NCBI RefSeq assembly: GCF_033807715.1
Contig: NC_084606.1
Span: 36,383,069-36,447,068, forward strand
Direction of reading: 5' to 3'
DNA length: 64,000 nt
Source: Cololabis saira
Taxonomy: Eukaryota; Chordata; Actinopteri; Beloniformes; Belonidae
Shown: positions 22,672 through 33,849 of the stretch, piece after piece
How positions within the stretch are numbered: position 1 is the first letter of the stretch
Layout of the letters: every line of letters begins with the position of its first letter
Notes under the pieces: generated by a model
What the model was told of the DNA's origin: nothing
What the model saw: only the letters and a program-made list of their open reading frames with translations
Databases searched by the model: none
Translations under genes and position numbers: made by a program

Positions 22672-23003
22672 TTGTAATCAAAACGCATTTTTATGCAGAA
22701 ACTAACTCAAAATATTGATTTTTATTCACTAAAAAATAAGAAATGTCTGCCATGTTTTTTTTTTATTCAGTCTGCAAATGATGACGTAAAGCATTCTGGG
22801 AAATTTTTCTAGCCCTCGGTCAACTAGTGTGCATCTGAAATCCCTCGACCCGTAGGGACAGATTCATAACCAACAGCCCTCGTTTTCCCCACTATCCCTA
22901 GATGAAAAGAGGAATTGGGACACCACTACCCTCACGGGAACCCGCACAATTTAGGGGTAGGACTGAAAAGTAGGGGTTGTGGATGTATTGGTACTGGGCC
23001 TAA

Positions 23004-23062
23004 AGCCTGAATTATGGTTCTGTGTCAAACCAACGCAGAGCACCTGCCGTCACTGTGTTGCT
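23004..23062. mobile_element. Left half of a hairpin MITE, cut off at the 11-bp array
   Basis: AAGCCTGAATTATGGTTCTG and CAACGCAGAGC match the left arm of the family. The right arm is absent, and the 11-bp satellite starts at once. Confidence 0.6.
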
Positions 23063-24003
23063 GGAGGATTGTTGGAGGATTGTTGGAGGCTTGTTGGAGG
23101 CTCGTTGGAGGCTCGTTGGACGATTGTTGGAGGCTCGTTGGAGGCTCGTTGGAGGATTGTTGGAGGATAGTCGGAGGATAGTCGGAGGATTGTTGGAGGA
23201 TTGTTGGAGGATTGTTGGAGGCTCGTTGGAGGATTGTTGGAGGCTCGTCGGAGGTTCGTTGGACGATTGTTGGAGGCTCGTTGGAGGCTTGTTCGAGGAT
23301 AGTTTGGAGGATTGTTGGAGGCTTGTTGGAGGATTGTTGGAGCCTCGTTGGAGGATTGTTGGAGGATTGTTAGAGGCTCGTTGGAGGATTGCTGGAGGCT
23401 TGTTGGAGGCTCGTTAGAGGCTCGTTAGAGGCTTGTTGGAGGATTGTTGGAGGCTCATTGGAGGATTGTTCAAGGATTGTTGGAGGATTGTTGGAGGCTG
23501 GTTGGAGGATTGTTGGAGGATTGTTGGAGGATTGTTGGAGGATTGTTGGAGGCTCATTGGAGGATTGTTCAAGGCTTGTTGGAGGATTGTTGGAGGCTGG
23601 TTGGAGGATTGTTGGAGGATTGTTGGAGGCTGGTTGGAGGATTGTTGGAGGCTGGTTGGAGGATTGTTGGAGGCTGGTTGGAGGATTGTTGGAGGCTGGT
23701 TTGAGGATTGTTGGAGGATTGTTGGAGGATTGTTGGAGGCTGGTTGGATGATTGTTGGAGGCTGGTTGGAGGATTGTTGGAGGCTGGTTGGAGGATTGTT
23801 GGAGGCTCGTTGGAGGATTGTTGGAGGCTTGTTGGAGGATTGTTGGAGGCTCGTTGGAGGATTGTTGGAGGCTGGTTGGAGGCTCGTTGGAGGATTGTTG
23901 GAGGCTTGTTGGAGGATTGTTGGAGGCTCGTTGGAGGCTTGTTGGAGGATTGTTGGAGGCTTGTTGGAGGATTGTTGGAGGCTTGTTGGAGGATTGTTGG
24001 AGG
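23063..24003 (+). repeat. 11-bp minisatellite GGAGGATTGTT / GGAGGCTNGTT
   Basis: About 85 units of an 11-mer alternating between GGAGGATTGTT and GGAGGCTCGTT, GGAGGCTGGTT or GGAGGCTTGTT. Because 11 is not a multiple of 3, all three frames cycle through the same codons and stay open for hundreds of bases on both strands; the resulting ORFs (LEDCWRIVGG-like and PPTILQQASNN-like) are repeat translations. It abuts the ATG of a LINE ORF1 remnant. Confidence 0.93.
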
Positions 24004-24815
24004 ATGGCTTCCTCTGCGACGCCACCTCCGTCTATTCGACATGGAGTCAGGACAGTCCCGCCAGACTCTGGTGTTTCCATGGAAGATGTTCTTTTGGCTG
24101 TAGGGCAGAGGGTAGAACATGATAACATTTCTTCTTCATTTCACTTCTTAGTGGGATGTGGCGTGTTTATTAATGGTGTGTTTGTGCAGGTGTCACCGCT
24201 GTCAGTCGCTTCGACGCGGATAACCGTGTCCGGTGTAGCCCCCTTTATTTCTAATGAACAGCTTGAGAAAGGAGTCAGCAGATTCGGGAAGTTTGCCAAT
24301 AAGTTTAAGACTGTGAGTTTGGGGTGCAAGGATCCTAAGCTCAAGCATATCCTATCTTTGAGGTGGCAGGCGTTCATGTTCCTGGAGTCGCCGGCGCAGA
24401 CTTTAGAGGTGTCGTTTAGGGAGAAGCGTGCAGTTGGGGCAGTTGAATTGTTTGAATGTTGAGACGTGGGACACAAACGTTTTGTTTGTCCTCATAAGCG
24501 GCGGGCCGGTGTGTCGGGTGATGGCGTCAGCGCTGGTCCTAGCGATGGGGCCGGGACCAGCTCTGTTGTCGGGCCCCCTGCTGGTTCCTCCACGGGCTCT
24601 TCTGCTGCTGATCTTGTTTCGGCCAGGACTGGGACAGGCGGTGCTGCTGACTCTGCTGTGGGTCCGGCGGCGGGGCGGCTGGCATGTTGTCCAGTGGTGT
24701 CACCTACGGATTATGATTGTTCACAGTTAGATCCTAACTTTTCTGGTGATGTGGCCACGTTTAGCGCTGTTCCGATTTGTGATCCTGACGCAGTTAGACC
24801 TCCATGTAGTCAAAG
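24004..24815 (+). pseudogene. ORF1 remnant of a Tx1-like LINE (nucleic-acid-binding, CCHC knuckle)
   Basis: Starting at the ATG at 24004, the reading includes VSMEDVLLAVGQRVEHDN, GCGVFINGVFVQVSPLSVAS, then RFGKFANKFKTVSLGCKDPK and LKHILSLRWQAFMFLE. This is the RNA-recognition-like segment typical of ORF1 in fish Tx1/L1-like LINEs and related to ZCCHC3. The expected zinc knuckle CFECGDVGHKRFVCPHK is present as LFEC, a stop (24460-24462), then DVGHKRFVCPHK in the same frame. One Cys and one Gly codon are therefore lost. Part of the segment between residues 38 and 45 appears deleted. It is dead, and fused by read-through to the upstream 11-bp array. Confidence 0.78.
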
Positions 24816-24824
24816 TTCAGCTGT

Positions 24825-25168
24825 ACGGGGCGACAGTAGCTCAGGTGGTAGAGCGGGTCGTCCAATGATCGGAAGGTTGGTGGTTCGAATCCCGCTCCGT
24901 CCCAGTTTGCTGTCGTAGTGTCCTTGGGCAAGACACCTTACCCACCCTGCCCCCTGTGAATGTGTTTGAATGTGTATGAATGTTTGGTGGTGGTCAGAGG
25001 GGCCGTTTGGAGGAATATGGTACAATATGGCAGCCACGCTTCCGTCAGTCTGCAGGGCAGCTGTGGCTACAAACGTAGCTACCACCACCGGTGAGGATGT
25101 GTATGAATGAATAATGATCTAAGTGTAGCACTTTGAGATTCATTGAATAGGTGGAATTGGCTGCTCCC
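24825..25168 (+). mobile_element. tRNA-derived SINE in the LINE remnant
   Basis: The head has a tRNA-like A box (TAGCTCAGGTGG, about 24837-24848) and B box (GGTTCGAATCC, about 24882-24892). A body with TCCTTGGGCAAGACACCTTA and a GAATGAATAATGATC tail follows. TCAGCTGT at 24817-24824 and 25169-25176 is a probable target duplication. The tRNA part lacks a convincing full cloverleaf, so this is not a functional tRNA gene. Confidence 0.8.
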
Positions 25169-25189
25169 TCAGCTGTCTTATAGGGGAAG

Positions 25190-25312
25190 GGTTTTGGTTC
25201 GGCTCTCTGGCACAAACTTGTTGCCCTATCATCACCTGGAAGTGTGTTGGAGGAAGTACAGAGGGCTCTCGTGAATTTCTTCTGGTCTGGTCGGCATTGG
25301 ATTCGGGCTTAT
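25190..25312 (+). pseudogene. ORF2 C-terminal scrap of the Tx1-like LINE
   Basis: In one frame it reads GFGSALWHKLVALSSPG, then LEEVQRALVNFFWSGRHWIR. The FFWSGxHWIRA motif is characteristic of the region after the reverse transcriptase domain in Tx1-type LINEs. Most of ORF1's end and nearly all of ORF2 are missing between here and 24815. A stop follows at about 25311. Confidence 0.68.
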
Positions 25313-25411
25313 TAATTTCTTGTTCGGTTTAGCGAAACTTTCAATCAGGAAGAACCGACTTTCAGGTTTTCAGGTTTGAAGAGTCTTCTGAAGTCCAATC
25401 TTCGAGTAGAC

Positions 25412-25904
25412 GACCCTATTTTCCGCACTATAAGGCGCACCGCATTATAAGGCGCACCTTCAATGAATGACGTATTTTAAAACTTTTTCCATGTGGCGCA
25501 CCGCATTCTAAGGCGCTACAGTAGAGCTGGGGTTACGTTCTGCAACCATTAGACCAGGGGTCTCAACCCGCGGCTCCGGAGCCGCATGCGGCTCTTTCAT
25601 CCTTATACTGCGGCTCAGAGTTGCTTGAGAAAGTAAAATACAAGAAAAAAAGAAACTAAGTATTTAATTGAAGTGTATTTTATTTGTGTTAGTTCTTGAA
25701 TATTTTAGTTCTAAATTTGAAGATTATTGTGATCTTGACATATTAGAATAAATATATTTTAAATAAATAAACGTCATACTCGCGAGATCTGTTGCTGCTC
25801 AATATTGATCCATATATAAGGCGCACCGGATTATAAGACGCATGGTCAGCTTTTGAAAAAAATGAAGGCTTTTAGGTGCACCTTGTAGTGTGGAAAATAC
25901 GGTA
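25412..25904. mobile_element. MITE with TATTTTCCGCACTATAAGGC termini, interrupted
   Basis: The left end CTATTTTCCGCACTATAAGG and the right end AGTGTGGAAAATACGGTA are inverted repeats, with repeated ATAAGGCGCACC motifs. Inside, from 25554, CAGGGGTCTCAACCCGCGGC starts a hAT-like fragment that runs to about 25780. Confidence 0.75.
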
Positions 25905-26109
25905 CTCGTATTACAAAATGGTGGGCAACCCGAAGGCTTTTGAGGATAGATGGTCTGTTAGAGGGGTCTTGTGCTGTGTTGGGGGGGAGAATAATAAAAT
26001 TGAAACAGTTTTTGTTTCAGTTTTGAGGGGTTTTTCTTTTGATGGGTTGATGATGTAATTTGCGTTGTGATTCTGTGGATTGGTCAATAAAGGGCTTGAT
26101 AAAACCAAA

Positions 26110-27130
26110 CCTCTACCCTCCTCCCCTCTCCTCTCCCTCTAAATCAGTTAATTTGCCCCCCCCCCCTTTTCCAAACCCAATTATGGGTAACCATGGAGGC
26201 CCGATGGAACCGGTCCGACCACACAAATGTTTCCTGAGAACACAAAGGGCCTTTTATTGGGCTGATGCCCCCGCCGGGACTGAAAGGCTGATCGAATCAC
26301 GATGAACGGGGGAAGAGGGCGAAGTGTCCCGGGCTGAAGATGCTGTTGGAACGAGGCTGACGTCTCCATTCTTCCAGCTCCAATGGGATCTTTTTCCTCG
26401 CTGGCGTTGATGTAATTTTTCTTGGAACGCTCCGTCCCTCCTGCGTTGAAAAAGTTGAACTTTTTGGCTTGATATGCGAGTGCATCCTGATGATTCCCCC
26501 GAGGAATTTCCTTCACGTTTACAGTCGTGATTGGGAAATATCAATGCGGTGGCCCTTTTTTAGAAAATGACTAGCTGGAAAGAGTTGCTGTGAAAACAGT
26601 GTGGCTTGTGGAAATCACCCCACTGGTGCCAAACCTGCCGGGTCATCGGGGGGGATGCCGTTTCCTCTGGGATGCGGTCAAAACTGGCACACAGGGATCA
26701 GAATGAGGCTTGAAGCCCCTCGATGTTGGTGACCCTGCTGACCACACGGGGGCGGCGTGTCAACCAAAGTTCATTGGTCCCAGTGAAGTGCGTTCACAAG
26801 ATACCGTGATGCTCCACGAAGCGCTGGACCGTCCCCGTTCACTAGCACAGCATTGCCAGCGGAGCAGATGAAGACGACCCCATGTGGTCAGAGATGGCTT
26901 TGGAAATGATGGAAATGATTTTGACTGATTCCAAAACCTGGTTTTCTGCCAAGACCGAATACCGTCTTATTTTGAATTGTTTTCTTTCATCTTTTAATTG
27001 GAATTAAGTACTAATAAGTAAATAAAAAAGACATTTATGTTTTGAGGTTTGAACACATTGGCGGTCCGGATGGTGGTCAAGATGGCAGTATGGATGGGGT
27101 CCGGGTGGTGGTCCGGGTGGTGGTATGGAT
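26110..27130. other. Intron 1 sequence with no recognised feature
   Basis: It contains a C-rich run (about 26156-26167) but no coding homology, repeat array or transposon end that I can support. Confidence 0.5.
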
Positions 27131-27140
27131 GGCGGTCCAG

Positions 27141-27544
27141 TTCAATTCAATCCAATTCAATTTTATTTATATAGCGTCTAATACAACTAAAGTTGTCTCC
27201 AGACCCTTTCCAGAGACCCAGAACATAAACCCCCGAGCAATTATTACATAAAAAATTGGCAGGTAAAAACTCCCCTAGTGGGAGAAAAGCCTTAAGCCAA
27301 ACAGTGGGAAGAAAAACTCCCCTTTAGGAGGGAAGAAACCTTGACCAGGACGTGGATCATAAGGGGGGACCCTCTTGCCGAGGGCCAGACTGGGGGTCGG
27401 GGACGTCAACAGCACAGCAGGCAGGTGGAAGCAGCAGCAGGATGACCGGGGGTGGGGACCGCAGGCAGGTGGAAGCAGCAACGGGATGACCGGGGGTGGG
27501 GACCGCAGGCCAGCATGCAGCTCCCGAAGCTCCGGCCCAATCAG
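27141..27544 (+). mobile_element. Dispersed retroposon-like repeat (TTCAATTCAATTTTATTTAT...CCGGCCCAATCAG), copy 1
   Basis: It shares its whole length with 43362-43718: TTATTTATATAGCGTCTAAT, GGTAAAAACTCCCCTNGTGG, GGAAGAAACCTTGANCAGGA and CGAAGCTCCGGCCCAATCAG. This copy has an internal tandem duplication of a ~45-bp CAGGTGGAAGCAGCA unit (27421-27510). Confidence 0.75.
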
Positions 27545-28451
27545 CAAGCCCCAGGTTGGGGTTCAGGGTCGGGGAAAGGTTGAGAAGGGGCAGGGCCAGG
27601 GAGAGGAGTCTTGACGGACAAACCTCTCCCCCGCCTGCCCGGGCCGTTACCCTGCCCCTCTCACTCCCACGCTGCAGGATCCGGTGTTGTGCATTCAGAG
27701 ATGCTCTTCGCCACCGGCAGAGGATGCTGCACCATGTACAAAAGAGAAAAAAGAGAAGAAAAGGGGGGCCAGCACAAGAAACTACAGGAGCGATGGACAA
27801 AAATGATAGCTATGAGATACTTATAATAAATAAAAATGGAAATGGAGAAGAGAGGTAGGGAAGAGCAGAGGAGAGGAAAGGTGAAAGTCCAGGTGGCGGT
27901 CCGGGTGGTGGTGTGGATGGCGGGGTGAAGATGCCTGAACTTCTTTTGGCTGATAAGAGTTGAGACAGGTCGGTCTCATGTTGCTTGGACAGACCAGTTT
28001 CAGAGACGTAGCTCAGACCAGACAGACTTGACCACGACTCCAGATGTTTCCAACGACCGATCGGAGCTCATCACCCTGGACAATGTTATCGCTTCGGGGT
28101 TCTGACTTTCTTTGGGTTGACTCAAATGCTCTTTCAGGTTGCTCGTGTGATTTTAGTGACGCCGCACTTTTCCCGGGAGGGATTTTCCAACCTAAAATGC
28201 TAAAATAATGCTAATGACATGGGGAGAGATAGCTAGCTGGGTCCGAACGTCCTGTGCAGGATTTTAGAGGAACAAAGGAGAAATGTTAATGAAAAGAACA
28301 TGAATGACGCACAGATGGGTTGTGATGTCATTGATGCCCACACGCTCGTGTTCAGGGTATCGGCGAGTATCTCCGGTGCTGGTATGGGTTATAGTGATCC
28401 TTTAATGGCGGCCGTGTGAGACTAACGGCCTTCTCTGTGTGTGTCCTGCAG

Positions 28452-28607
28452 TCTTTCAGCAGCAGGCTGTCCACAGCCCTCTGGAGCAGCAGAAGACCAA
28501 GGGAGGAGGAGGCCCCATCGCCTGTCAGAACTGTGGCAAACCCGTCAAAGGGGAGGCCCTTCGGGTCCAGAACAAGCACTTCCACACCAAGTGCTTCGTC
28601 TGCAAAG
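28452..28607 (+). CDS. ablim2: ABLIM2-like protein, coding exon 2: N-terminal leader and first half of LIM1
   Basis: The exon encodes residues 6-57 plus one base of codon 58. A glycine-rich linker leads into the first zinc module of LIM1: C30-x2-C33, 16 residues, H50-x2-C53, then C56. The acceptor is TCCTGCAG at 28450-28451 and the donor is AAAG|GTACGTG. Three more AGs follow within 14 bases (ending 28459, 28462, 28465), but only the first leaves the two bases needed to complete codon 6 in phase with exon 1. LIM domains bind two zinc ions and mediate protein-protein contacts; in ABLIM proteins they are thought to link partners to the actin cytoskeleton. The reading KGEALRVQNKHFHTKCFVCK closely matches the ABLIM family. 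A transposon fragment begins about 15-20 bases after the donor. Confidence 0.92.
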
Positions 28608-28918
28608 GTACGTGACAGCTGGATCTCCACGGATTCTTCTTCATTTTATTCAACCATCAACGGCAGCAAAAGTCTGTTTCATGATCCAACTCTGAGGGTC
28701 AGATGTTCATAAACCTGGTGCTGAGGAGAGAATTAAAAAGGGATCTAGACGGAGATAAGGAACGACCAGATCTACCAGGAGCTCTGTCTCTTCATAGCTG
28801 CTCACGGCTCCAGCTGACTTTTCAGCAGCACAGAGACAAACTAATGGGAAAAAAAAAGCGTCGCCGCTTGAAGCTTCTCTAACTCTCATTTTTTAACTTG
28901 ATATGGAACACAAGCCAC

Positions 28919-29127
28919 TAGGGCTGAAACGATTCCTCGAATAATTCGAGTAATTCAATTACAAATAATGATGGAGGAATTTTCTCTGCCTCGAGGAATC
29001 GTTTAATTTTGCAGCTCAAAGCAGGTATTTCACCCGGACTAGGTTTAATGCGGCACAACCCGCTGACGCCACGCACGTAAAGGAAGAAGAAAGAGGCGGC
29101 GGATGTTTGGTTTTTGTAACATGCTCA

Positions 29128-29202
<75 letters not shown>

Positions 29203-29601
29203 TTTAATTTAAAACTTAACTAGAATTTAAAATTAGCTTGACACAAATGAAAGTTCAATTGAAACACGTGGGAAAACACCTAACCTTTTAAGTGATGTGT
29301 GTTATCAGGTGTAATGGCATTTTTAGGTTAGAAATAAGAATATTTCTTGGTAAGATCCTTAGTTTTTTGAGTGAATCAGTGAATTTGGTCGACTGGTGTA
29401 AGTTCAGGGTTTTTAAATGCACATGAACCTACTGGATTATATAAATTAGTCTTAGTGATGTCAATTAACATCTAAAATCTTATGTATATTTATAATTGCT
29501 CTTTAACTAAACAAATATATGTTTTATCCAATTACTCGATTAATGGATGGAATTTTCAGTAGAATACTCGATTACTAAAATATTTGATAGCTGCAGCCCT
29601 A
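28919..29601. mobile_element. Complete non-autonomous hAT element (TAGGGCTGAAACGATTCC...CTGCAGCCCTA)
   Basis: The exact 8-bp duplication CAAGCCAC lies at 28911-28918 and 29602-29609. The uninterrupted counterpart is at about 14570-14585 (ACAAGCCACAGACC), an empty site. Its terminal sequence TCCTCGAATAATTCGAGTAA is itself palindromic. An AT repeat at 29127-29199 is inside. Confidence 0.9.
29127..29199 (+). repeat. AT dinucleotide repeat
   Basis: About 36 consecutive AT units within the hAT MITE. The truncated family member at 5866-6188 begins just beyond the homologous point, so the array may mark the breakpoint. Confidence 0.95.
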
Positions 29602-30067
29602 CAAGCCACAGACCCAGCAGCACATCTATCATCTCCTCCAGGTTCTACATCTTTAGTGTTGTTGTCTTCTTATTTTAGATACACAATCAAATACGTCACA
29701 GCAGCTTCACTCCAACCCAACTAATTCTCCAGATGCTGAATTGTTTTGGAAAAGAAACTTGGCCGAGTTGAGTCGAGTAGGTGCTGGTGGAAAAGCGCTG
29801 TAAGATGATAAAAGAAAATGATGTTCGAGTCCAGCTGTTTAAGAACATGAAATGAAAGATTTAATTTCTCTGACTTGGAGCTGTAACTTGAGGAATCAGG
29901 GAAGTGAATAATAATCCTGGAGGGAAACATGTTTTCTCTGAGCTGCATTTGGACGTAACATGAAGAGAACAGCGGCTGCTGCTGCTGCACTTTCACTCCT
30001 TCACTCTGTTGCAATGGTTAGTGTGGAACAATGACAGGAAGTTGAGTGTGATGTCAGCTGTCCTGCA

Positions 30068-31003
<936 letters not shown>

Positions 31004-31011
31004 GTTTAGTC

Positions 31012-31509
31012 CAGGAGTCGGCAACCCGCGGCTCTTTAGCGCCGCCCTAGTGGCTCCCTGGAGCTTTTTCAAAATCTTTTGACCTTTTTTTTCTTCTTTC
31101 TTTCCTTTTTTTCTTCTTTTTTTACTTTTTTTCCTTTTTTTTCCTTCTTTTTTTCCTTTTTTTCTCTTTTTTTCTTCCTTTTTCCTTTCCTTTTTAATCT
31201 CGACATTTTGTCTTTTTTCTCATCATTTCGGCTTCTTTCTTGAAATTTCGACTTTTTTTCAAGATTGTACTTCAACATTAATCTCGACATTTCAACTTTT
31301 TTTTCGACATTTCAACTTTTTTCTCGAAGTGCATGATGCAAAAAAAAAAAATCTTCCCCCAGTTCTAACTAATATAGCTACATGCAGCATGTGTTGTCTT
31401 CATTCTAAGGCTTATACAAGACTTTTAATTTTTTGCAGCTCCAGACATATTTGATTTTTGTGTTTTTGGTCCAATATGGCTCTAAAACATTTTGGGTTGC
31501 CGAGCCCTG
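31012..31509. mobile_element. Non-autonomous hAT element (CAGGAGTCGGCAACCC termini), copy 2
   Basis: It is homologous to 20239-20860 in reverse orientation. It is flanked by GTTTAGTC (31004-31011) and CTTTAGCC (31510-31517), six of eight identical. The ends are CAGGAGTCGGCAACC and GGTTGCCGAGCCCTG. Confidence 0.85.
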
Positions 31510-31519
31510 CTTTAGCCAA

Positions 31520-32260
31520 TCAGAACCCCAGGGATTACTGTAATTTAAGTGTGATTTCATTAAAACACAAATCATTTCAAGAAAGAGGTCCAAAGGCTGA
31601 GTAAAACTGGATGAGTTGAAACGAGTTGAATATGAGAAAGAACGCATGAAAATTGAACAATAGTGGTAAATTAATGCTGAGTTAATTTATTATGTATTCA
31701 TTTATTTATTATTTATGGTAAGTTGCAAGCCTTTCTGAACAAATTACACAATTGTGGTACCTATGAGGGGTTGTGTGTAGAGTTCTAAGTGTTTCGTGGC
31801 CTGAAGTGACTTTGGACTCCCAGGACACCAAGGTCCTTCAGAAAAGCTCTGTAATCTGGCTGGAGAGAGGGAGGTCTGACCTGGTGACCTGAGCCCAGAT
31901 AAGGGAAGTAATGGATTAGTGAAAGCAGCTAGATGGATGGAGGAATGACCATCAGTTTCCTCTCCACAAAGGTTAGATGTGTGTTATTGAAAAAAATCAA
32001 GGAAAAAGGAAGTACACCACAAAGTACGCCTTCACTGCTTGTTGTAGCCAGGGCCTGTTCATCTTATTTTTTTTTAACTTTTACTCATCTTCCAGTGAAA
32101 CTCCTTCCACATGTTACTATTGATACATTTAAGATATCCGTTGCACATTGTTTCCCACTCCCCATCTTCAATTATAATATTGGTCCTGTTCATCTTCATG
32201 CTTCAGACCTCATTTAAAAACTCCCCAAAACACGTTGCCTTCTTTGTAATTGGCTGCTTG
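31520..32260. other. Intron 2 sequence with no recognised feature
   Basis: AT-rich unique sequence. I see no coding homology or repeat structure. Confidence 0.5.
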
Positions 32261-32956
32261 TTAACCCTTGTGCTGTCTTTGGGTCGAGGAAGGAGGAAGA
32301 GAAGAAGGAGGGAAGGAAGAAAAGAAGGGAGAAAAGGGGAAGGGAAGAAGGAAGAAGAGAGCAGGAGGAAAGAAGCAAGGAAGGGAAAAAAAAAGGAAGG
32401 AAGGAAGGAAGGAAGGAAGGAAGGAAAGGAGAAAAGAGGAAGGGAAGAAGGAAGGAGAGGGGAGGAGGAAAGAAGGAAGGAAAGGAAAAAAGAAGGAAGG
32501 AAGGGTAAAAAGAAAGAAGGAAGGAAGGAAGGGAGAAAAGAGGAAGGGAAGAAGGAAGGAGAGAGCAGGAGAAAGGAGGAAGGAAGGAAGGAAGGAAGGA
32601 AGGAAGGAAGGAAGGAAGGAAGGAAGGAAGGAAGGAAGGAAGGAAGGAAAGAAGAGAGGAAGGAAGGAAGGAAGGAAGGAAGGAAGGAAGGAAGGAAGGA
32701 AGGAAGGAAGGAAAGAAGGGAGGAAGGGAGGAAGGAAGGAAGGAAGGAAAGAAAGAAGGGAGGAAGGAAGGAAAGAAGGGAGGAAGGAAGGAAGGAAGGA
32801 AGGAAGGAAGGAAGGAAGGAAGGAAGGAAGGAAGGAAGGAAGGAAGGAAGGAAGGAAGGAAGGAAGGAAGGAAGGAAGGAAGGAAGGAAGGAAGGAAGGA
32901 AGGAAGGAAGGAAGGAGAATGAGGTCATTTTGACCCAAAGACAGTACCAGGGTTAA
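32261..32956 (-). mobile_element. TTAA-flanked, GGAA-array piggyBac-like MITE, copy 5
   Basis: TTAA at 32261-32264 and 32953-32956. The left terminus is CCCTTGTGCTGTCTTTGGGT; the right (reverse complement) is CCCTGGTACTGTCTTTGGGT. GGTCA-TTT-TGACC lies at 32923-32935. The interior is GGAA with GAAGGAGAGAGCAGGAG phrases. Confidence 0.9.
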
Positions 32957-33540
32957 CTCCTGCCAGTGAAAAGTGAATGAGCTGTTTGTCATGTATCTGG
33001 TAAGGACTGACACTCTCGTGTTTTGCTAATTGAGATGAGTTGGTGAAGAGCTGCTGTATTTCACCATGTCACAGTAATTACACGCCTCCTGTCGCTCTTG
33101 CAAATTGCTTGTCGAAATCCATCACATGTTGATATTTGAAGCCATTACGGTGCGGTAGCGGGAGGACGAGATGAGCGGGATCACAACGCATGTTTTCTGC
33201 TCTAGATGAACATGTTTGGCTGCTGGTCAGAGGAGCTAAATGAGGAAGCGTGAGCAGTACTCGAGTTGTAAAAAAGAATCAGGGGGGATGGTGGATGTTA
33301 TCATATGGGGACAGATAATTTGTGCTGATTACAAATAATATAATATATTACAAATAATAGCAGTGACCAAAACAGCTGCAGAAATACTGCAGGAATGACA
33401 TAGCAGCAGTTAAATGCAGCCTTCTGTAAGCTTGAAATATCCACTGGGCTTACATCAAATACATCAAAACACAACAATAAAAAACACTTTTCTGAACTTA
33501 TCAATATGACTCTGTCCTTCACAGGATAAGTAACATGGAT

Positions 33541-33845
33541 CACTGCAAAAACTCACAATCTTAACAAGAATATTTGTCTTATTTCTAGTTAAAATGTCTC
33601 ATTTTAGTAAAAAAAATCTCATTACACTTAAAACAAGACTCATCACTGAGAAAAACAACAATTTTCACCTGTTTCAAGTAGATTTTCACTTAAAATAAGC
33701 AGAAAAGATTTTTTTGCTTGTAATGAGAAGATAAATCTTGTTCCACTGGCAGATTTTCCTACTTATTCCAAGTGAAAATTAACCTGAAACAGGTGAAAAT
33801 TGTCAAAATTTTCTGGTGTTATTTTTCTGGTGATGACTCTAAATG
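33541..33845. mobile_element. Palindromic dispersed repeat (CACTGCAAAAACTCACAATC family)
   Basis: It starts CACTGCAAAAACTCACAATC and contains two inverted segments, CAATTTTCACCTGTTTCAAG and its complement CCTGAAACAGGTGAAAATTG. It is a common type of fish MITE. No target duplication was identified. Confidence 0.6.
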
Positions 33846-33849
33846 TTGA

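Larger units (their letters stand above)
22187..23003. mobile_element. DNA transposon with AAGGGCCAATCCCAAT-type termini, copy 1
   Basis: The left end AAGGGCCAATCCCAATACAC is followed by TACTTTCTACCACTAGCCCT. The right end, diverged, is GTAGGGGTTGTGG...GGTACTGGGCCTTA-like. The long shared interior with 63500-63960 (TGATTATGTACATYCACTGA, GATGACGTAAAGCATTCTGG) defines the family. A hairpin MITE at 22371-22552 and an AT run at 22629-22666 are inside. Confidence 0.65.
28622..29801. mobile_element. DNA transposon with TGGCRYTTTTCCAC termini, copy 2, left end lost
   Basis: From about 28622 it matches the interior of the 14075-15023 element (AAAAGTCTGTTTCATGATCC, GCTGCTCACGGCTCCAGCTG). It ends with the right terminus TAGGTGCTGGTGGAAAAGCG. 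A complete hAT MITE is nested at 28919-29601. The left boundary falls about 15 bases after the exon 2 donor. Confidence 0.75.

Noticed and set aside
23022..24128. Overlapping ORFs with LEDCWRIVGG or PPTILQQASNN repeats, resembling a repeat protein
   Set aside because: An 11-bp repeat without stop codons gives open frames in all six readings. There is no initiation context and no relation to a protein family.
24827..24903. Possible tRNA gene
   Set aside because: A and B boxes are present but the cloverleaf is poor, a SINE body and tail follow, and a target duplication flanks the whole unit.
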